In this document: positions 1 through 7,697 of the stretch, piece after piece
Numbering within the stretch: the stretch's first letter is position 1
How the letters are laid out: each line of letters begins with the position of its first letter
DNA from: Candidatus Roizmanbacteria bacterium
Lineage (GTDB): Bacteria; Patescibacteriota; Microgenomatia; UBA1406
DNA length: 10,987 nt
Direction of reading: 5' to 3'
NCBI GenBank assembly: GCA_024653645.1
Contig: JANLHK010000058.1
Location: 1 to 10,987 of the forward strand
Position numbers and translations under genes: made by a program
Notes under the pieces: generated by a model
What the model was told of the DNA's origin: nothing
The model's input: only the letters and a program-made list of their open reading frames with translations
Databases searched by the model: none

Positions 1-653
1 ACAGCCCTGCAGATGTTGCAGCTAATGATTTGAAGATTGACGATACCGTTAGAAAGTATCTTAAGGAAACGCCGATTGATCGTATTAAACCAGCTGCCAA
101 GTGGTTGTTTACCACGCCTCAAGGACGTCTTTTGCTCTATGCCTCACTAGCAGCAGGAGCAGGAGGTTTATACTGGCTTAATTATAATACGGTAAATGCC
201 GCGGTAGGTAGTGCTGCTACCTGGGTTGCAGATAAAGCAACTGGTGCTTATGGGGCCATTAAAGACGCAATTATGGGTGCAGATGTTACAAAAACTACCT
301 TCGGTGGCTTTATCCCAATAAGTTCTACTGAACATGTTCCTGGGGCTATAGAAAACGCAACCAACTGGTGGCAGAATACCGCACAACCGGCGATAGGTAC
401 CGCAGCACAAAAAACGGGTGAGTTTGCCTTTGGCAATGCTGACACAGGAGCCAGGGGAGCTCTCTATAATGCAGCCTATACGGTACGTGCTATACCACCC
501 ACGGTTGAAATGGCAGGAAGGCAAGCAGCCGAACCCAATAGCCCCATATTAATGGGATTGGGAGCTACGGTTGAAACCGCAAAGGCAGTAGCAAGCGAAA
601 TAAGTAAGGGTTGGCAAGATGCCGCAAAATTAGTCCCGGTACCACTGCCTTAA
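1..653 (+). CDS. C-terminal part of a large Ala-rich membrane protein (5' end outside window)
   Basis: The reading frame is open from the first complete codon (position 3) to the TAA at 651-653, so the gene almost certainly starts left of the window; 216 residues are visible. A TTG at 30 is in frame but has no supporting signal and should not be taken as the start. A basic stretch (RIKPAAKW) is followed by one hydrophobic segment at about visible residues 40-61 (LLLYASLAAGAGGLYWL). The remaining 155 or so residues are rich in Ala, Gly and Thr with few charges and end in a Pro-rich tail (VPVPLP). I recognise no family. The layout, helical and basic then one membrane segment then a low-charge Ala/Gly tail, resembles the ends of the proteins at 1001-2881 and 3233-5035, so it is probably the large member of a preceding module. 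That relationship is inferred from architecture, not from clear sequence identity. Confidence 0.75.
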   Translation, partial: SPADVAANDLKIDDTVRKYLKETPIDRIKPAAKWLFTTPQGRLLLYASLAAGAGGLYWLNYNTVNAAVGSAATWVADKATGAYGAIKDAIMGADVTKTTFGGFIPISSTEHVPGAIENATNWWQNTAQPAIGTAAQKTGEFAFGNADTGARGALYNAAYTVRAIPPTVEMAGRQAAEPNSPILMGLGATVETAKAVASEISKGWQDAAKLVPVPLP

Positions 654-682
654 AATTTCTCGCACTTTTTTTCTAATCCGTG

Positions 683-688
683 TATAGT
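683..688 (+). promoter_or_regulatory. -10 hexamer TATAGT for the 697 gene, predicted leaderless
   Basis: TATAGT ends exactly 8 nt before the ATG at 697. With a start site about 7 nt after the hexamer, the transcript would begin at or next to the ATG. No convincing -35 is seen at 16-19 nt spacing. The 43-bp gap after the preceding gene also contains a T-run at about 666-672, but no stem-loop next to it. Confidence 0.55.
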
Positions 689-696
689 TATTTCAT

Positions 697-1008
697 ATGG
701 CGGCATTTGATGTGGTACAAATCCAGCGTGATCTCGCTGAATTGCTCATTAGTGAGATTGAGCAAGGGAAGCGTACGTTTGAGGTAACTGAAGAGATTGT
801 AGAGTTTATGACGTCGTTGTTTCCCACCATTACCACCTACCAATCAGCGATAGACCTTATGAATAGCCTTAGTAGGGATTGGGAGGTTGACACCAGCCAA
901 TTAATCGGCAAATATACAGGATATGTTATGGAGGATACACACAAAGCCGTAGACACTCAGGAAATGGATGTTATAAAAGACAAGTTGCGCGCCCTTGCCA
1001 ATGGTTAA
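697..1008 (+). CDS. Small helical protein, first copy of a paralogous pair
   Basis: A 103-aa acidic protein, predicted all-helical, with no signal peptide or membrane segment. I recognise no family. It is homologous to the 106-aa protein at 2903-3223: with one or two small gaps, L13, E15, S19, E22, G24, F37, Q49, L54, S59 and W62 align with L16, E18, S22, E25, G27, F40, Q53, L58, S63 and W66. Both end in a similar helix (IKDKLRAL here, LKQRLQAL there). The next gene overlaps its last 8 nt, so the two are probably translationally coupled. A role as a partner, chaperone or regulator of the large downstream protein is inference from the repeated pairing. The start is supported by the -10 hexamer 8 nt upstream; there is no ribosome binding site. 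Confidence 0.85.
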   Translation: MAAFDVVQIQRDLAELLISEIEQGKRTFEVTEEIVEFMTSLFPTITTYQSAIDLMNSLSRDWEVDTSQLIGKYTGYVMEDTHKAVDTQEMDVIKDKLRALANG

Positions 1009-2881
1009 TACCACTGATAAGGCGGTTGAAATAGGAGCTACTCAGCTTGCTGGAGGGCTTATTAGCCGTGAGGTTCTAACTCAAGAAGTTGACAATACGC
1101 TTTCTCCTTACGCCAGAGCAGCTGCAGCGGAAGCACGCAAGATCGCCGAAGGTCCGCAAGAGCAAGATCCACTGCGCGGGCTACGAAGAAAAGAAAAAAT
1201 TCCTAACTTTAATCAGGTCAAAGTTCAAGAAACAGTAACCGAACAACTGGGTGATTTTACCGCTCAACTGAATGCACTTGAACCAGCAATAAAAAGCGAA
1301 GATGACAGTAAAGGAAAAGAAAAAAAGGCAAAGTGGGAAAAGGTATCCGCAATAGCAAAAACGATCGCCATTATTAAATCTCCAGCAGATTTTGATGCCT
1401 ATTCTAGGGATAATCGAGTACAACTCGATCACTTTCTTGACGGAATGATTGGCTATATGTCAGATGCGTATCCTGCATATCAGGAATTTTTTAAGGATAA
1501 AACTCCACAAGCTAAGCGTACCGCTATTCAAGGCTGTTTTCAAAGTCAGGAATTTATCGATAAAATACGTCTAAAGCTTGATGAGGCACTTAAAAGTAAA
1601 ACGGGGCTTTCTCTCCACAAAGAAAAATTAAGGCATGAAAGCGACATTGATACGGCTATTTTAGGACTTGAGCATGGATTGAAGTCATTGAGTGAGCATG
1701 GAAATGCCATCCCACAAGAGGCTCTCGATAAAATAAGAGATGAGTTTAATAATCCCGAAGCGGATTTAAAACTAACTTCTGTTTATATTCAGGGTTATCT
1801 TGAAACCATTATTAGCCGTATGGTGTCCCAGGAATTACGGGATGCGCAGCGAGAAGTAAGGGAATTTGATGCCAAGGGCCGCGCAAATGCCTCTAAAGAC
1901 ATGAGGGAAGATATACAAGCTCGCTTCAATAGGCTGTTTAGTACTCATATGGCCGCGGTAATACGGACAATTGATACCATTAATGAAAAAAGAAAACTTA
2001 TCAAAGACCTTGATACATCAATGAAAGATACGGCTAAGGCATTTGAACGTAGCATTCTGGATATAGGTGGAAGTGTGATGGCTGACTATATAGACTCAAA
2101 AGTTGCTGGTGCTGGCGAGAGGATTAAAAAAGCCGTGGGTGAGGCAAAAACAAAAGATGAGGGACTGGTAGGCGACATACTGGAGAATGTTGACAGCGCC
2201 TGGAAGAAGCACAAAACCAGCCGGCACGGCATCACTACCGCTACTATTGATACATCCCAGGTTCGGACAGCGTTCCAATTACTGCGCAGTGACTCATCAA
2301 ACTTACGTGAGGTAATGGGCTATGTTCTTGATAATGCAGAAATTACGCGCGATCAGCGTGAAGCAATGAAACGCTTAATTAAAGATGATCCCGAGAATCC
2401 AGCGGTTAAAACTATGCTGACCTCAACCGCCTCACTCATTGTGCGCGACTACATTCAGACCGGCGGAAAACTTGATGAGGCAGAACTTATGGCTATTGGA
2501 AAATCTAAAGAGCATGGATGGCTCAAAGACATTCTAGTTACCGGTATGCAAATGGAGCCGGAGGCTGAAGAGACTATTCGCAGCATATATGGCGATGAGG
2601 TTACAAAAGTTTTAAGGGAAAAGCGCGAATGGCCCGATTTATGGGAATGGCTGCAGGACAATGTAACCGTTAAAGGTATTTTGCAGATCCTACTAATTGC
2701 ATTGGGCTTGTGGGGTGGCGTTTCGGTACTGGCTCCCGGCTTGCTGGGAGGGTTGCCCACTATTCAGAGTGCGGCAAGTGCCGTGGGGGCAACGGCAATT
2801 AATTTAGCGGGTAGATTACCGAATGGCGAACCGAGAATTAATATTCCATTAGGAGTACCAAAACCTTCAGGCACTCATTAA
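1001..2881 (+). CDS. Large helical/coiled-coil protein with C-terminal membrane anchor
   Basis: A 626-aa protein of no family I recognise. The start chosen is the ATG at 1001, inside the last codons of the previous gene (shared ATGGTTAA, 8-nt overlap); a TTG two codons earlier is less likely. The N-terminus has no signal peptide. Most of the chain is charged and helical, with a Lys-rich stretch near residues 100-110 and long heptad-like helices through the middle (for example around QELRDAQREVREF). After a Trp-rich amphipathic patch (EWPDLWEWL) comes a hydrophobic segment at about residues 560-580, then a 42-residue tail of low charge. A cytoplasmic body anchored by one C-terminal helix is therefore likely. 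Large size, helical content and anchor position match the protein at 3233-5035, though the bodies do not align convincingly by eye. No catalytic motif was found. Confidence 0.88.
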   Translation: MVNTTDKAVEIGATQLAGGLISREVLTQEVDNTLSPYARAAAAEARKIAEGPQEQDPLRGLRRKEKIPNFNQVKVQETVTEQLGDFTAQLNALEPAIKSEDDSKGKEKKAKWEKVSAIAKTIAIIKSPADFDAYSRDNRVQLDHFLDGMIGYMSDAYPAYQEFFKDKTPQAKRTAIQGCFQSQEFIDKIRLKLDEALKSKTGLSLHKEKLRHESDIDTAILGLEHGLKSLSEHGNAIPQEALDKIRDEFNNPEADLKLTSVYIQGYLETIISRMVSQELRDAQREVREFDAKGRANASKDMREDIQARFNRLFSTHMAAVIRTIDTINEKRKLIKDLDTSMKDTAKAFERSILDIGGSVMADYIDSKVAGAGERIKKAVGEAKTKDEGLVGDILENVDSAWKKHKTSRHGITTATIDTSQVRTAFQLLRSDSSNLREVMGYVLDNAEITRDQREAMKRLIKDDPENPAVKTMLTSTASLIVRDYIQTGGKLDEAELMAIGKSKEHGWLKDILVTGMQMEPEAEETIRSIYGDEVTKVLREKREWPDLWEWLQDNVTVKGILQILLIALGLWGGVSVLAPGLLGGLPTIQSAASAVGATAINLAGRLPNGEPRINIPLGVPKPSGTH

Positions 2882-2885
2882 AAAA

Positions 2886-2896
2886 TATAGTAGTAT
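2886..2896 (+). promoter_or_regulatory. Candidate -10 region (TATAGT / TAGTAT) for the 2903 gene
   Basis: Two overlapping TANNNT hexamers lie before the ATG at 2903: TATAGT at 2886-2891 (11-nt gap) and TAGTAT at 2891-2896 (6-nt gap). The stretch from TATAGT to the ATG resembles that before the 7706 gene, sharing TATAGT and TATGAAT. Either hexamer would give a leader of only a few nucleotides. No strong -35 is seen. Confidence 0.4.
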
Positions 2897-2902
2897 GAAT
2901 AT

Positions 2903-3223
2903 ATGCAACCAGTAACAGCACAAGAAATAGAAGCGCTTAAGCGTCAATTAGTTGAATGCATGGCATCAGCCCTAGAAGAGGGAATAATAGAAGTGGAAGA
3001 TAGTAAAAAATCTGCTCAGTTTATTTTGGATAATTTATCATCTCCCAATCTTTCTGAACAGCAAATAGTAGCACTATTAACAACTATGTCTGCTCAATGG
3101 CCTGCCTATGAGTCGGCTCGTAAGGCATTTCAGTCACGAGCAATGAAAACTGAAGATACCGGCAAAATTGAGGAACTTAAACAACGGCTTCAGGCATTGA
3201 CAGCCCCTACTGTTAGTTCATAA
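2903..3223 (+). CDS. Small helical protein, second copy of a paralogous pair
   Basis: A 106-aa protein, predicted helical, without signal peptide or membrane segment. It is a diverged paralogue of the 103-aa protein at 697-1008: the shared pattern is L-x-E, S, E-x-G, a central F, then Q, L, S and W at matching spacing, and a closing helix LKQRLQAL. It lies 21 bp after one large gene and 9 bp before the next, giving the same small-then-large order as the first pair. Unlike the first pair, it does not overlap its partner; instead the promoter of the partner lies inside its last codons, with the -35 TTGACA in the coding sequence and the TAA stop inside the -10. Function is unknown; binding to the neighbouring large protein is a reasonable guess only. 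Confidence 0.85.
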   Translation: MQPVTAQEIEALKRQLVECMASALEEGIIEVEDSKKSAQFILDNLSSPNLSEQQIVALLTTMSAQWPAYESARKAFQSRAMKTEDTGKIEELKQRLQALTAPTVSS

Positions 3224-3224
3224 T
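3197..3224 (+). promoter_or_regulatory. Strong promoter TTGACA-16-CATAAT, -10 contains the upstream stop codon
   Basis: A perfect -35 (TTGACA, 3197-3202) and CATAAT (3219-3224) are 16 nt apart. The TAA at 3221-3223 is the stop codon of the preceding gene. The hexamer ends exactly 8 nt before the ATG at 3233, so the transcript should be leaderless. This is the best-formed promoter in the window. Confidence 0.75.
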
Positions 3225-3232
3225 GTAATCAA

Positions 3233-5035
3233 ATGGCAGAAGCAGCAATAAATGCAACAAAAATTCCAACTCCAGGCTTTAGAGCTGTTGAAGTAATTGG
3301 TTCATCAGGCAAAGTTGATTTTGCTGAGCGAGCAAAAAAAGCACAAGGGCAAGACAGAGTTGCTGCCATTAATGCCGCTGCTCGTATTGAGCAGGCACGG
3401 TCTTTGAGGGCACATCTAGCCAGTGGAAGGGAAGGGTACAACATGGACGCGGTATTGGCAAAAATGGCGGGGAAAGAGGTAAATAGTGAAGATTCTTTTA
3501 AGACCGAAAGAGCGGGAATGCAAACAGCCCTTACTAATGTTGGTGGGATTGAAGAGCAGGCAAACACTAATAATAACGGTGAATATAAACGTCTTGCGGA
3601 GGATGCCCGTCGAAATATCACGAATGCTATGGATTTGACGAGCGGAATGGAATTGTTGCGCATCACTCAAGGGACAGAGTTACCTCAAACCTTTAATTGG
3701 AACACTCCAGAAGGAAGAAAACCATTAGCGAATGCATTGGGTATTCCTACTGAAGGTAGTGACCAGGCGCAATTAGATGCCGCCATTCATCAGCGGTTAA
3801 TACAATTAGCTACTGATCACGGCATTGACGTGAATGAAGCTCCCGCAGCAGCTGGAGATCCTCCTGGTGCACCAAAGACTGAACAGCGGCTGGTGGAGGA
3901 ACTGAATGGGCGTATCGATCGTGCTATCGATTTAACCGTTACCGGTCCGGTGGGCACCATTGTTCAGGATGAGCTTAAAGAATTAGGTTTTACAAAGGAT
4001 AATACTGCCCTTACCAAAGATGTTATTGCGCAGTTATTGGCAAATCCCAGCATGCGAGCAAAAGTCTACGATTTAATTACTAAATCTGAAGTAAAAAAAA
4101 TAGGTGCCTTTGCCGCCAGCGTCATTGTAAATCTGGATGAAAACGATGCGGCAGTACAGGCACTTCCTGCCGACCAGAAAACAGCTCGGATTGAGGCATT
4201 ACGTAAACTCAAGACGTCTCTTGAGGGCTCGGATAATCTTGAAAATGTTGCTTCTAAGGCGGCTTCTGAACATGTCAAGGAAGTAAATGCCAGTGTCGAC
4301 CAGGGATTTGAAAAGTATCTTACTGAAGTTAAAGACACTAATTTAGCAGCGCTTATGGCCAGGTGGCGAGACGTGAGTTATGATGAGACTGGAAAAGTGA
4401 GTATTGACAAGAGGACTGCGCGAGCCAACATGCGCCAGGACTTAACCACTATTTTGCGACATCCCGATAACGATTTGGGCTTGAAGATTGTTATTGCCCG
4501 CTCTATAGCAGAAAGTAATACTGAAAGTGGTATTGTGTTGGCTGATAGTTATGATTCTATTGATGATTTACGAAAAGAGTGTGGACCAGCATATGCTGCC
4601 GTAGAGCAAATATATGAGCAGCATGCCAATGAGATTAAGGGAAAGATGTTTCAACGGTTTGTTGGGTTGCGGGGCATGAGTGATGTAGGTCTTATAAACG
4701 CTTTTGGAGAAGGAGGGCTCTATTTTAATAGAAGGGCACTCGAGGGATTGGCTACGTACTTTGGAGACGTTCCGGAAGAATTCTTAAGGAAGAATCCTGA
4801 GGCTCAAAAATTACTTAAGAGAATCGATAAGTCGAGGATGGAAAACCTAGAAGGATGGCAGAAATTTGGACTCTGGTTGCTGCTGGGATTGGTAGTCGCT
4901 GGTGGTGCTGCAGCTACGGCTGGTGTTGCGGGACTTGGTGCAGCGGGAGCTGCTGGGGCAGCAGGAATAACAGGATTAACAGAGGCGAGTATTGGAGCAA
5001 CAGCGTACAATATAGAACAGCGTCACAACCCCTAA
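3233..5035 (+). CDS. Large helical protein with C-terminal Ala/Gly-rich membrane segment
   Basis: A 600-aa protein of no recognised family, with no N-terminal signal peptide. The body is predicted helical and charged, interrupted by a flexible Pro/Ala linker at about residues 203-216 (AAAGDPPGAP) that suggests two domains. Near the end, a Trp-containing start (W542) leads into a hydrophobic segment at about 545-575 dominated by Gly and Ala, then a short tail ending NIEQRHNP. The Gly/Ala content would suit close helix packing or membrane oligomerisation, which is inference. Gene position after a small paralogous protein, overall length and anchor position match the protein at 1001-2881, so the two probably fill equivalent roles. 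The ATG start is supported by the TTGACA/CATAAT promoter 8 nt upstream. It meets the - strand gene at 5053 tail to tail with only 17 bp between them. Confidence 0.88.
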   Translation: MAEAAINATKIPTPGFRAVEVIGSSGKVDFAERAKKAQGQDRVAAINAAARIEQARSLRAHLASGREGYNMDAVLAKMAGKEVNSEDSFKTERAGMQTALTNVGGIEEQANTNNNGEYKRLAEDARRNITNAMDLTSGMELLRITQGTELPQTFNWNTPEGRKPLANALGIPTEGSDQAQLDAAIHQRLIQLATDHGIDVNEAPAAAGDPPGAPKTEQRLVEELNGRIDRAIDLTVTGPVGTIVQDELKELGFTKDNTALTKDVIAQLLANPSMRAKVYDLITKSEVKKIGAFAASVIVNLDENDAAVQALPADQKTARIEALRKLKTSLEGSDNLENVASKAASEHVKEVNASVDQGFEKYLTEVKDTNLAALMARWRDVSYDETGKVSIDKRTARANMRQDLTTILRHPDNDLGLKIVIARSIAESNTESGIVLADSYDSIDDLRKECGPAYAAVEQIYEQHANEIKGKMFQRFVGLRGMSDVGLINAFGEGGLYFNRRALEGLATYFGDVPEEFLRKNPEAQKLLKRIDKSRMENLEGWQKFGLWLLLGLVVAGGAAATAGVAGLGAAGAAGAAGITGLTEASIGATAYNIEQRHNP

Positions 5036-5052
5036 TAAATTTTCATCATTTT

Positions 5053-5844
5053 TTACAGTTTTACGATCTGTCCCGGAATAGCATGTTGAAAATATTTTCG
5101 TGCTCCCAAAAAGGGAAGCTGTTCCCATACGCCTATCTCAAGCAGGGGATCGTCCGGTGAACCGGATGAGCCGGGGGCAATGACCAGCGCACCAGGCTGA
5201 AAGCCAAACAGATTATCTGTGTAGAAGGCTTTGGTGGTCGTATCGCCAACGGTCACTGATACCGTGCTTCCAATGACGTGTTTCCCTTTCATAAATGAGT
5301 GAGGAATGGTGGTTTTCAGCGTTCCAAAGCTGTCGATATGTCCGACATAGAAATCAGTCAATGCCGGAATGGCATCCTGGTGCAGATCTTCAAGTTCCAT
5401 CGTGTCATCCTGTTCCATCATAAGCAGCGCCATCAGGCGCATATACAGGTCACGGGAACGCAACTGCGCCCCTTCATGCAGATTGGGATACTTATACAGA
5501 TAGGCTATTTCGGTGCGGATCATAGAAAAGCTGTAACCGGCATTGGGTCCACAGATCCACGCGCCGCTGCGATGCTTCATAAGTAGGAATGGTGAGGCAG
5601 TATTAAGATTGGTGCGGGCATCAGTACTGACAAATACTACCAGGTTATTCGGATCACCCCAGTGTTCCTCAGTAATGAGAATCTGTTTCAGAAGATAGCT
5701 GCTATTAATGGTATTGGGGGAAGAAGAAACAAAGGAAATGGAAGTGGGAGCATGCCCGTTCAGATGGCCCAGAAGGGTACTGCGCAGCTCTTGAACCGTC
5801 AGGGAATCATTGGCATAGTCTGCGATCAGAATGGCATTTTTCAT
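5053..5844 (-). CDS. Degenerate SAM hydroxide adenosyltransferase / fluorinase-family (DUF62) protein
   Basis: A 263-aa protein, the usual length for this family, which cleaves S-adenosylmethionine with water or halide. Family landmarks are visible in order: N-terminal strand and Asp (ILIADYAND, D9), VFVSTD (D75) where the family has VVDPGVGT, GPNAG (99-103) for the PDNG motif, SRD (130-132) for the HGRD motif, HIDSFG (169-174) for IDRFGN, and the C-terminal barrel signature LLEIGVW (234-240). Several key residues differ: the catalytic Arg after the first Asp is not in place, the His of HGRD is R129, and the Asn after DRFG is T175. Ser130 aligns with the fluoride-contacting Ser of fluorinase (FYSRE), but the loop insert of fluorinases is absent. 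Water-dependent activity may be lost; SAM or adenosine binding is possible. The start is the ATG at 5844, overlapping the upstream stop as ATGA; an ORF extension to 5910 lies inside the upstream gene. Confidence 0.82.
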   Translation of the reverse strand: MKNAILIADYANDSLTVQELRSTLLGHLNGHAPTSISFVSSSPNTINSSYLLKQILITEEHWGDPNNLVVFVSTDARTNLNTASPFLLMKHRSGAWICGPNAGYSFSMIRTEIAYLYKYPNLHEGAQLRSRDLYMRLMALLMMEQDDTMELEDLHQDAIPALTDFYVGHIDSFGTLKTTIPHSFMKGKHVIGSTVSVTVGDTTTKAFYTDNLFGFQPGALVIAPGSSGSPDDPLLEIGVWEQLPFLGARKYFQHAIPGQIVKL

Positions 5845-7574
5845 GGCTGTACGGGCGGCGTTGGAGTTGTACGACGCTTGATATACCAAATGATGCCTCC
5901 AATACCACACAGCAACAACAGGGTTACTACCAGCTGTATAGCTCGCGCCACCAATCCTTGCTGCTCTTTTTGTTGAGCGGTCTCATCTGATGATGGTGTT
6001 GGTGATCCATTCGCACCTGCCGGAGTAGGGAATATCATGCGCCCTTGCTCATCCAGGGTACGAATGGGTGAGTTGATGCTATCAATCGTAGCGGTTGATT
6101 CATCAAACAGGTTCACACCTGCCTCTTTCATATACTCACTATTGTTTTCGGCAAACGAGGCGGTGGTCATACTGGATACCGGCGTACCGTCTTCGTCAGC
6201 AATCAGAAGTGCAAATTCAGTCTGAGGTACTAGGCTGGAGGGGATTTTGATAAATCCGTTCTCATCGGCCTGAATCGTCAGGACATTTTTATTATTCAGA
6301 GAAGGAATAGCCAGACGGACCTCAGCATTTTTCAGTATTTCCTTATCAACCGTAATATATCCTTCAATGAATTCAGGTACGGGATACAATAACACGGGCA
6401 CACTGCGATCCGGAGGCTGTTGCGTGAGGGCACCTGTTTTTAAGCCATACACTCCTTTGGGCTTAATAGCAACCAATTCAAGGGGACGTAACGGATCAAT
6501 TTTTGTTTTGGAAACCTCAATAGTGAATACGCCATAATTATTAGCTATAGCACTTGCCACTCTTGAAACACCTACATATACCTCTAAATTAAGTTTGGGG
6601 TGGGTAACCGTACCGAATATGGTCTGGTTGCCACTGGGCTGACGTACAATTATCGAGCTTAATATCTTCGGTCGTATACTGGTGGCTTGCGCGCTACTGC
6701 TGGGCATAACGGGTACATCACGATGTTCAATCGCACCAAGCTGAACAATGGGGTCGCCAGTATACAGATTCGTGTATAGGTTGGTTTCTGCCAGTCGCGT
6801 TGACAGATTGGTTATTTCAACGCTTGAAAGAGGGAAGCGGTATTGGGATTTCTTGATGCCGAGGAAATAGGTGCCATCCTCAACATAAAAGGCAAAATGT
6901 CCATCTTCGCTGGTATTAAATGGATTTTTCCGAACTTGGGGGCTTTCGGGGTATGCACTGCGGTCTTCACGCAATAAACTCACCAGAGCTCCCGATAAAG
7001 GTTCAAGGGTTAGAGCATCAAATACGGTCCCCTCAGGGTCCCAATAGATGGCGGTGCATTCATTTGAGTTGCCCTCAGTAACTTCAATCTGTGCCAGTTT
7101 GTTGCCGGGATTATCGCCAATCGCGGTTGACCGTACGCTATATTCCTGAAAGGCGAAAAAGAAGTGATTTTTTTTGTCCTCGCTATAGCTGTGCACTTGG
7201 GGGATGTTGACGTTTCCATTTCCATCAGTCACCAGTGTTGTTTCGGTTTTAAGCTGAAATTCTTTGCCAATCGTAGGGATTTCTTCCCCCTGCACACTCT
7301 GACAAAGGGGAGCGCCATCCATATCAGTCGCACAGACCCAGTTGTTGTCAATATTGCGCCATAACTCAAAAGGAGTATTGGGCTTGAGGCCGGTCCCTGT
7401 TAATCGTACGGTATGTTCAGAGTCGTCACCGAGCTGCTGGTACGAAAGACAATAATTGCGGACTGCCTCAGGAACATTAGTGTCGAGATTGGTATTAACT
7501 TCGTTTATTTGCGCATACAGCGGGGGTACAACGATGAATAAGAATATACCGATACCGGTTAATAACCACTTCAT
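5841..7574 (-). CDS. Secreted, membrane-anchored surface protein with carboxypeptidase-regulatory-like domain
   Basis: A 577-aa protein. Residues 1-21 form a typical signal peptide (MKWLLTGIGIFLFIVV...LYA, likely cut before Q22). A beta-rich exterior region follows. About residues 175-255 match the carboxypeptidase regulatory-like fold (GTVFDALTLEPLSGALVSL, then DGHFAFYVEDGTYFL), common in surface proteins of Gram-positive-like and CPR bacteria. Later segments look like further beta repeats. A Ser/Thr/Pro/Gln-rich stretch precedes a membrane helix at about 548-565 and a short basic tail (KRRTTPTPP), giving an outside-facing protein anchored at its C-terminus. The start at 7574 is preferred over an upstream ATG at 7622 because it places the signal peptide at the N-terminus and lies 6 nt after a good promoter. 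Its stop overlaps the next start (ATGA), so it is coupled to the DUF62-family gene. Ligand and function are unknown. Confidence 0.85.
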   Translation of the reverse strand: MKWLLTGIGIFLFIVVPPLYAQINEVNTNLDTNVPEAVRNYCLSYQQLGDDSEHTVRLTGTGLKPNTPFELWRNIDNNWVCATDMDGAPLCQSVQGEEIPTIGKEFQLKTETTLVTDGNGNVNIPQVHSYSEDKKNHFFFAFQEYSVRSTAIGDNPGNKLAQIEVTEGNSNECTAIYWDPEGTVFDALTLEPLSGALVSLLREDRSAYPESPQVRKNPFNTSEDGHFAFYVEDGTYFLGIKKSQYRFPLSSVEITNLSTRLAETNLYTNLYTGDPIVQLGAIEHRDVPVMPSSSAQATSIRPKILSSIIVRQPSGNQTIFGTVTHPKLNLEVYVGVSRVASAIANNYGVFTIEVSKTKIDPLRPLELVAIKPKGVYGLKTGALTQQPPDRSVPVLLYPVPEFIEGYITVDKEILKNAEVRLAIPSLNNKNVLTIQADENGFIKIPSSLVPQTEFALLIADEDGTPVSSMTTASFAENNSEYMKEAGVNLFDESTATIDSINSPIRTLDEQGRMIFPTPAGANGSPTPSSDETAQQKEQQGLVARAIQLVVTLLLLCGIGGIIWYIKRRTTPTPPVQP

Positions 7575-7580
7575 ACATAA

Positions 7581-7609
7581 AATGTACGAAAGTATTGCGT
7601 TTCTTGCAA
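7581..7609 (-). promoter_or_regulatory. Minus-strand promoter TTGCAA-17-TACATT
   Basis: Read on the - strand, TTGCAA (7609-7604) is followed after exactly 17 nt by TACATT (7586-7581), which ends 6 nt before the ATG at 7574. Transcription would start at or within a base or two of the ATG. The -35 overlaps a 5-bp inverted repeat at 7606-7619. Confidence 0.55.
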
Positions 7610-7619
7610 GGGTACTTGC
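7606..7619. repeat. Inverted repeat GCAAG-4-CTTGC between divergent promoters
   Basis: GCAAG (7606-7610) and CTTGC (7615-7619) are perfect inverted arms around GGTA. The repeat overlaps the -35 of the minus-strand promoter, so it could be an operator half of a regulator site. It is short enough to arise by chance. Confidence 0.4.
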
Positions 7620-7624
7620 CATTT

Positions 7625-7641
7625 GTCCAGCGCAACTGGAC
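7625..7641. repeat. Inverted repeat GTCCAG-5-CTGGAC between divergent promoters
   Basis: Perfect 6-bp arms GTCCAG (7625-7630) and CTGGAC (7636-7641) flank CGCAA. It lies upstream of both divergent promoters, five bases from the end of the first inverted repeat. Dyad symmetry of this size in a divergent region suits a dimeric regulator; no regulator gene is in view. Confidence 0.5.
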
Positions 7642-7666
7642 TACCTGCGACATACCCAACGAAGTC

Positions 7667-7697
7667 TTGATTGCACATAAGAATGGAGTGGTATAGT
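7667..7697 (+). promoter_or_regulatory. Plus-strand promoter with -10 TATAGT, predicted leaderless
   Basis: TATAGT (7692-7697) ends exactly 8 nt before the ATG at 7706. Candidate -35 boxes are TTGATT (7667-7672, 19-nt spacer) or TTGCAC (7671-7676, 15-nt spacer); neither has ideal spacing, so the -35 is uncertain. Confidence 0.55.

Noticed and set aside
30..32. TTG as the start of the first gene
   Set aside because: The frame stays open to the left edge, so the true start is probably outside the window; no promoter or ribosome binding site supports the TTG.
654..682. Terminator at the T-run after the first gene
   Set aside because: The T-run has no GC-rich hairpin before it.
1001..5035. Large helical proteins as phage tail, tape-measure or chemoreceptor proteins
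   Set aside because: No phage neighbours, no chemoreceptor signalling hairpin, and only a single C-terminal membrane segment; the resemblance is limited to being long and helical.
5036..5052. Possible bidirectional terminator between convergent genes
   Set aside because: The 17-bp gap is T-rich, but I find no stem-loop on either strand, so no intrinsic terminator is called.
5053..5844. Calling the DUF62-family gene a fluorinase or chlorinase
   Set aside because: Only one halogenase-like Ser is shared; the fluorinase loop insert and other active-site residues are missing.
5299..5976. Plus-strand open frames opposite the DUF62 and surface-protein genes
   Set aside because: They are antisense to well-supported genes, have no recognisable domain and lack promoter signals.
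7575..7622. Upstream ATG at 7622 as start of the minus-strand surface protein
   Set aside because: It would put 16 residues before a clean signal peptide, and a well-spaced promoter (TTGCAA-17-TACATT) lies downstream of it, next to the ATG at 7574.
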